Source: JBGAPH01 sp046349955
Lineage (GTDB): Bacteria; Planctomycetota; Planctomycetia; Pirellulales; JBGAPH01
NCBI GenBank assembly: GCA_046349955.1
Contig: JAXMBI010000018.1
Location: 1-64,000, forward strand
DNA: 64,000 nucleotides
Reading direction: 5' to 3'
The first letter of the stretch is position 1. The number at the start of each line of letters is the position of its first letter. Positions 59,923 through 64,000 of this stretch are shown here, piece after piece. A program made the position numbers and the translations under genes. The notes under the pieces were generated by a model. It did not search any database. It was not told where the DNA came from and saw nothing but the letters and a program-made list of their open reading frames with translations.

Positions 59923-61218
59923 TTAGCCGGCGAACATCCGCCCTTGCGCCAAGCAGTCCGCCAACTCGCGGTAGATGCTCGCGATTCGCTCGCGCGAGAC
60001 CCGTTCGTCGAGCGCCGCGAGAATTCGCCGCGCGAGAGGGCCTTGCTCGAGAATGGCGTCGAGCGACTGGCCCGCCCAAGCGGGCGTCGCCGGGTCGGAA
60101 GCGACTAGCGTGTCAGAGAGATGCCGCCAAAGTCGCCCCATCGTTGCGGAACCGCTGCGAGGAAAGCCGAACAGGTCGAGATAGCCGCGGTTTTCGATGA
60201 TCGCCTGGTCTCCGCGGCGCCCAGCATCGAGCAGCAGTTCGAAGAGCGGCTGAACGGGCCACGCCTGTTGCTGCGGCAAGCTTGCCCACCGCTCCTCGAC
60301 CAAGGCCCGCACCACCGCCGTGGCCAGCAGGCAAATGGCCGTATCGGCTGCGGGGCATTCCTGCACGTCGATCACGCGGATCTCAATCGCCCCGCGGTCG
60401 AAGCGGGCAATCGCGCCGCGGGCATTGAGCCAGGGCTTGCGGAGTTGTTCGTCGGGATCGAACGGGGCGATGTCGGTGTAGAGCCGGGCGTAGATCTCGC
60501 GCTCGTATTGCGCTTCCGACCAGACTTGCTCGGGAATCACTTGAGCCACCAGGGACGGCGCCTGCCAAGTGTGCCAGCGGTAGGAGTCGAGCCGGGTGTC
60601 GAGTTGACCCGTGGTGCGTCCTTCGCGCAGCGGACTGCTGGCCGCCAGCGCGGGCAGGATCGGCAGCACCAGGCGCACCGCGGCGTGCAGCCGGGCGAAC
60701 TCTGCGTCCCCGGCGAACGGCAGGTTTAAGTGGACGCTCTGCAAGTTCGCCCAACCGTGGCGCCGGCAGTTGAAGATGCGGTCGAAGTGGGCGTACACCT
60801 CGTGGTAGTCGTGCGGCCAGAGGGTTGTTTCGCGTGCGGGGTCCATCCAGGGGTGCATGGCAGTCGGCAGCAGCCGGGCGCCCAGCGGATCGAGCAACGC
60901 GTTGATCCGGGTGACCTGCCGCTGCATCAGCGCGGGCACGTCGTCGAGCCGGGCGACGGGGCCGCTCGTTTTCAGCTCCACGAGGTGGGCGACCAGTTCG
61001 TTCGACCAGCCGGCGTCGCCAGCTTCGAATTCGCCCGTAATCTCGCCGGCGGCGGCCGCAAGCAGCTTGTCGGCGACGGGCAGCACGTCGAGCTTGCGCT
61101 GGTCGACAATCATGTACTCGAGTTCAACGCCGTGTCCGCCGAAGAGCCGCAAAGGCGCCCCGCTTGCCAGCGCCGCCGCGCCAGAGTTTGCTTGTGCCTG
61201 TTCCGCCGTTCGATCCAT
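59923..61218 (-). CDS. GCS2-type glutamate-cysteine ligase family protein
   Basis: A 431-residue member of the GCS2 family (plant/alphaproteobacterial glutamate-cysteine ligase fold, YbdK-like). Seen: GHGVELEYMIVD near residue 28, HPWMDP (122-127), LQSVHLNLPF, NARGAIARFDRGAIEIRVIDVQECP, a long helical C-terminus. It would form an amide bond on a gamma-carboxylate with ATP. It is the last gene of a three-gene operon, 4 bases after the ATP-grasp gene. Because the partners are an ATP-grasp ligase and a C39-like protease, a peptide or modified-amino-acid product is more likely than glutathione. Confidence 0.85.
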   Translation of the reverse strand: MDRTAEQAQANSGAAALASGAPLRLFGGHGVELEYMIVDQRKLDVLPVADKLLAAAAGEITGEFEAGDAGWSNELVAHLVELKTSGPVARLDDVPALMQRQVTRINALLDPLGARLLPTAMHPWMDPARETTLWPHDYHEVYAHFDRIFNCRRHGWANLQSVHLNLPFAGDAEFARLHAAVRLVLPILPALAASSPLREGRTTGQLDTRLDSYRWHTWQAPSLVAQVIPEQVWSEAQYEREIYARLYTDIAPFDPDEQLRKPWLNARGAIARFDRGAIEIRVIDVQECPAADTAICLLATAVVRALVEERWASLPQQQAWPVQPLFELLLDAGRRGDQAIIENRGYLDLFGFPRSGSATMGRLWRHLSDTLVASDPATPAWAGQSLDAILEQGPLARRILAALDERVSRERIASIYRELADCLAQGRMFAG

Positions 61219-61222
61219 CGCG

Positions 61223-62668
61223 CTAGCGCTCCAAGCGATCCAAAAAGACCTGCATCACCCGGCGGTAGAGATCGTTCTTGAGCAGCCGATCCTCGACGCC
61301 GGAGTCGATGTTGGGATTGTCGTTGACTTCGATCACGTAGGGGCGGCCGTTCACTTCCTTCACGTCCACGCCGTAGAGCCCGTCGCCGATCAGGTTCGCC
61401 GCGCGGGTGGCCGCCTGCAGCACGCGGCGGGGGACCTCGTCGAGCGGCACGGTTTCGCTCTTGCCGTACCGCTTTTCGCCGTCTCCTTCACGCTTGATGA
61501 TCTGCCAGTGCTTGTGGGCCATGTGGTATTTGCAGACGAAGAGCGGCTGCCGGTCGAGCATGCCGACCCGCCAGTCGAAGCCGGTGGGCAAGAACTCCTG
61601 CGCCACCACGAGCTCCGACTTGCCGAGGAACTCCTCAGCCTTCTCGAGCAGTTCTTCCTGGTTGGCCACCTTGACGACGCCCTGCGAGAACGCGGCGTCG
61701 GGCTGCTTGAGCACGCAGGGGAAACCCAGGTCGCGGCCGATCGACTCCACGTTGTCGCGATGGACGATGATCGTCCGCGGCACGGGCACTTCGTGCCGCT
61801 CGAGCAGTTCGGCCAGGTAGACCTTGTTCGAGCACTTGAGGATCGACTCGGGATCATCGATCACCACCAGCCCCTCCATGGCGGCGCGGCGGGCGAAGCG
61901 GTAGGTGTGGTGGTTGACCGCCGTGGTTTCGCGGATGAACAGAGCGTCGAACTCCGCCACGCGGCCGTAGTCGTCGCGGGTGATCGTTTCCACGCCGATG
62001 CCGAGCGATTCTCCCGCGCGGATGAACCGCTTGAGCGCCAGGGCGTCGCTGGGAGACGATTCCTCGTTGGGATCGACCAGCATCGCCATGTCGTACTTGG
62101 TCGGCGTCCGCTTGCGCAGCCGCTGGTGCCGGCCCGCGAAGTGCTCGGTCGACACGTGCAACACGAACGAGCGATGCCGGTCGGGGATTTCCCCCACCGG
62201 GATCGGGCCGATCTGACGGAGCTGCCACTTGCCGTTGCGGGTGAACTGGGCGCGGAGCAGCGGCGCCTGAAACAAGTTGAACAGGTGCCGGCTCAGGCGA
62301 TCGTAGCGGCGGGCCAGATTGCGGCCGAAGTAGATCGAGAGCGTGAAGCGGTCGGATTGAATGGGGGCCAGCGAATGCTGGATCAGCTCGTCGAGGTCGT
62401 CGGAGACGAACCGCACGACGGTCTGCGATTTCATGTCCTGAATCGAGGTCAGATTCGGCAACGGTAAGTGGCCGCGGGCCGTGGCCGACAGCGTCACATA
62501 GTAGCCGAGCGACTGATACCGGTAAGACCGGCAGAGGTTGAACAGCTTGGCGCCGCGCAACCGGTTCCAGCCTGCCCCATTCAGGTAGGAGCGGGCCTCG
62601 ACGACGTCGACCCCAGGTATCTCAAAGGGCCATTCGTCCTTGTTGTCCACGACGATGAGCGTCGGCAT
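61223..62668 (-). CDS. RimK-type ATP-grasp ligase with RLAN domain
   Basis: The 481-residue protein has an N-terminal RimK-like (RLAN) domain (1-200) and a C-terminal ATP-grasp domain from about 280: CSNKVYLAELLERHEVPVPRT, lysine-containing FPCVLKQPD, the glycine-rich loop FSQGVVKV, VAQEFLPTGFDWRVGML and metal-binding VIEVNDNPN (Glu447, Asn449). Enzymes of this group add amino acids to carboxylates. The gene starts inside the end of the C39-like gene (47-base overlap), indicating coupled translation. Confidence 0.88.
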   Translation of the reverse strand: MPTLIVVDNKDEWPFEIPGVDVVEARSYLNGAGWNRLRGAKLFNLCRSYRYQSLGYYVTLSATARGHLPLPNLTSIQDMKSQTVVRFVSDDLDELIQHSLAPIQSDRFTLSIYFGRNLARRYDRLSRHLFNLFQAPLLRAQFTRNGKWQLRQIGPIPVGEIPDRHRSFVLHVSTEHFAGRHQRLRKRTPTKYDMAMLVDPNEESSPSDALALKRFIRAGESLGIGVETITRDDYGRVAEFDALFIRETTAVNHHTYRFARRAAMEGLVVIDDPESILKCSNKVYLAELLERHEVPVPRTIIVHRDNVESIGRDLGFPCVLKQPDAAFSQGVVKVANQEELLEKAEEFLGKSELVVAQEFLPTGFDWRVGMLDRQPLFVCKYHMAHKHWQIIKREGDGEKRYGKSETVPLDEVPRRVLQAATRAANLIGDGLYGVDVKEVNGRPYVIEVNDNPNIDSGVEDRLLKNDLYRRVMQVFLDRLER

Positions 62669-63389
62669 TGGGTTTCGGAGCGCCCTCCTTCGGCGGCTCG
62701 ATGATCAGCAGATTTGCGTCATAGGTGACGATGCCCAGCAGAATCGCACAAATCACACGATCCACGCTGATGCAGTATTGGTTCGTGCCCGACAAAGGAT
62801 TCGTGGCCAGCGGGTCGGCCACCCACACCTCGCGGGCATTGCGGTCGTATCCGCACAGCACCACGAAGTGCCCTTGCGGCAGGCCGTTCAAGTCGTCGTC
62901 GTCGTCGTTGGGCCCGAACTCCCGCATCGTGCGAAACAAGAAGGTCGCGCTCAGGCCCGTGAGAATCGGCACGCCGCGGGTCAGGTACTTGCGAATCAGC
63001 GAGGTCGTCAGATCCTCGAAGCGAATCCGGCCTCCTCGACTAAGCAATTCTAGGTAGGCTGCGGTGGTGATGCGCAGCTTGGCGTCGTGCTTGAGCTCGC
63101 CCTGCAATCGCAGCCGTTCCGACAGGTCGACCGCCGGGTTGTTGAACCAGGTCGGGTCGAAGACCTGCAGATTATACGTGTAGATCGTGGCTTGGTAGCC
63201 CCGCCGCAGCGCGTGGCAGGCCAGCATGGCCGCCACGGTCCCTCCCTCTTCGAGCCGGGTGACCTCGGAAATCACCTGCTCGAGCGGCACGTCGTCGCCG
63301 TAGTAGCGGTAGAGCGCGTGCAAGCAGGTCGGCCCGCAGGTCGTGTCGTCGGGCTGCGGCAGAATGTCGACTTGGAGCGAAGATTCCAA
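62622..63389 (-). CDS. C39-like cysteine peptidase
   Basis: The 255-residue protein has a papain-like C39 layout: Cys18 in TTCGPTCLHALYRYYGDD, the helix LEEGGTVAAMLACHALRRGY, His174 in GHFVVLCGYD and Asp192 in WVADP, forming a likely catalytic triad. C39 peptidases cut leader peptides after a double glycine, usually fused to ABC exporters; here the domain is free and soluble. It is the first gene of the operon with RimK-type ligase and GCS2. It may mature, or release, the product of those ligases. Confidence 0.82.
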   Translation of the reverse strand: MESSLQVDILPQPDDTTCGPTCLHALYRYYGDDVPLEQVISEVTRLEEGGTVAAMLACHALRRGYQATIYTYNLQVFDPTWFNNPAVDLSERLRLQGELKHDAKLRITTAAYLELLSRGGRIRFEDLTTSLIRKYLTRGVPILTGLSATFLFRTMREFGPNDDDDDLNGLPQGHFVVLCGYDRNAREVWVADPLATNPLSGTNQYCISVDRVICAILLGIVTYDANLLIIEPPKEGAPKPNADAHRRGQQGRMAL

Positions 63390-63561
63390 CGAGTGCGCCG
63401 CTTGGGGTCAACGAATCGCGGCGACTGGGCCGCAGGGTCAGCGGGAATTACGCAAACTAACGCCGGGCGAGGGGTAAGGTCAAGATCGATTGAGCGCAAC
63501 TCAAAGCGTAGCAACCATGTGCCCAGCCGCCCATGCATGGTTTTCCGGCGGGTTTTGAGCG

Positions 63562-64000
63562 CTACCCAGCGGCCTGCCGCGGGGTCACGTAAAGCGTAAA
63601 CGTCATCGACACCGTCTGCCCGTCGACCCGGATCGACAGCGCCCGCTGTCCCTGGATGTTGCTCACGATCAAGTTCTCGTTGAGCCGCACCGCCAGGCTC
63701 AGCGACTGCTCCACGCGGCTCCATTCGTCGGCCTGCGAACCTCGGTCGACCGCAAAATAGACCAAGCCCGGATTGGCCGGCAGCGCCCGGGGCGGGTGCG
63801 GCGCAAAGTTGAACCGCAGTCCGGCTTGGCCCAGGCGGAAGATGTCGTCGACGCGCTCGGAGCTGCCGATCTTCATGTCGAGACCGCTGGTGAGCAGCCG
63901 CACGGTCTGCTCTGGCGGCAGCGAGCTCTGCACCCCTACGAAGAGCTGCCAAGACGACTCGAGCCAGGCGGGTTCGAGGGCCACCTGCATCCGCAGCCCG
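63562..64000 (-). CDS. tssK: Type VI secretion baseplate subunit TssK, C-terminal part
   Basis: About 146 C-terminal residues are present; the gene continues beyond the right edge. The pattern ESSWQLFVGVQSSLPPEQTV, LDMKIGSSERVDDIF, FAPHPPRALPANPGLVYFAV and RLNENLIVSNIQGQRAL is the TssK C-terminal domain, which links the baseplate to the membrane complex. It stops 172 bases before the C39-like gene start on the same strand, so the ligase operon directly follows a T6SS gene. Confidence 0.88.
   Translation of the reverse strand, partial: GLRMQVALEPAWLESSWQLFVGVQSSLPPEQTVRLLTSGLDMKIGSSERVDDIFRLGQAGLRFNFAPHPPRALPANPGLVYFAVDRGSQADEWSRVEQSLSLAVRLNENLIVSNIQGQRALSIRVDGQTVSMTFTLYVTPRQAAG

Noticed and set aside
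1..64000. tRNA genes and CRISPR arrays
   Set aside because: No T-loop GTTCRANNC with a matching acceptor stem was seen, and no direct repeats with regular unique spacers.

Overview
The window looks like a chromosome segment of a high-GC planctomycete, most likely of the Pirellulales type. The evidence is the gene families, not rRNA: a PSCyt1/PSCyt2/PSD1 cytochrome protein, two DUF1501 proteins, two sulfatases with formylglycine motifs, a DUF1559 pilin-like protein with an H-x9-DG motif, dockerin-like repeats with PEP-CTERM sorting signals, and several short membrane genes opening with FSLKWLF-like motifs. No tRNA, rRNA or CRISPR array was recognised; one RNA gene, RNase P RNA (rnpB), is clear on the minus strand.

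Layout. 0.1-2.7 kb: a tandem family of small membrane proteins and an LRR protein sharing a duplicated leader. 2.8-3.8 kb: a decayed histidine kinase butting against a dispersed hairpin-rich repeat. 3.9-7.2 kb: small membrane and secreted proteins (DUF983, CHRD, DUF6580/DUF4430). 7.4-11.7 kb: a FadB/FadJ-type beta-oxidation enzyme, an SGNH-like protein and panC. 11.8-27.1 kb: two giant membrane-anchored proteins with degenerate caspase folds (one also with a VWA domain), a fused double ABC-2 permease, a trypsin-like protease and a second ABC ATPase/permease pair. 27.3-40.4 kb: a sulfatase/NHL pair, rnpB, hisC, a Nudix hydrolase, uppS, DUF1501, SMP-30, gnd and a frame-broken HEPN gene. 40.6-41.7 kb: the second copy of the dispersed repeat and a gene under a possible LexA-type operator. 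41.9-54.3 kb: a long minus-strand run with sulfatase, DUF1501, PSD1 cytochrome, esterase, a triple PEP-CTERM fusion protein, a lipoprotein and a DUF1559 protein. 55.4-59.6 kb: BON and YezD proteins, a sigma-54 activator and a CARDB-like secreted protein. 59.9-63.4 kb: a three-gene operon C39-like protease / RimK-type ATP-grasp / GCS2 ligase. At the right edge is the end of tssK, so a type VI secretion locus probably continues outside.

How the genes work together. The 42-54 kb block fits the planctomycete pattern of surface attachment and degradation of sulfated polymers. The 59.9-63.4 kb operon looks able to make and cut an amide-linked product. The 11.8-27.1 kb region looks like an envelope-located proteolysis/sensing module of unknown purpose. 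The strongest candidates for something undescribed are the triple signal-peptide/PEP-CTERM polyprotein, the pseudo-caspase/VWA pair with a protease and ABC exporters, and the C39-ATP-grasp-GCS2 operon beside T6SS.
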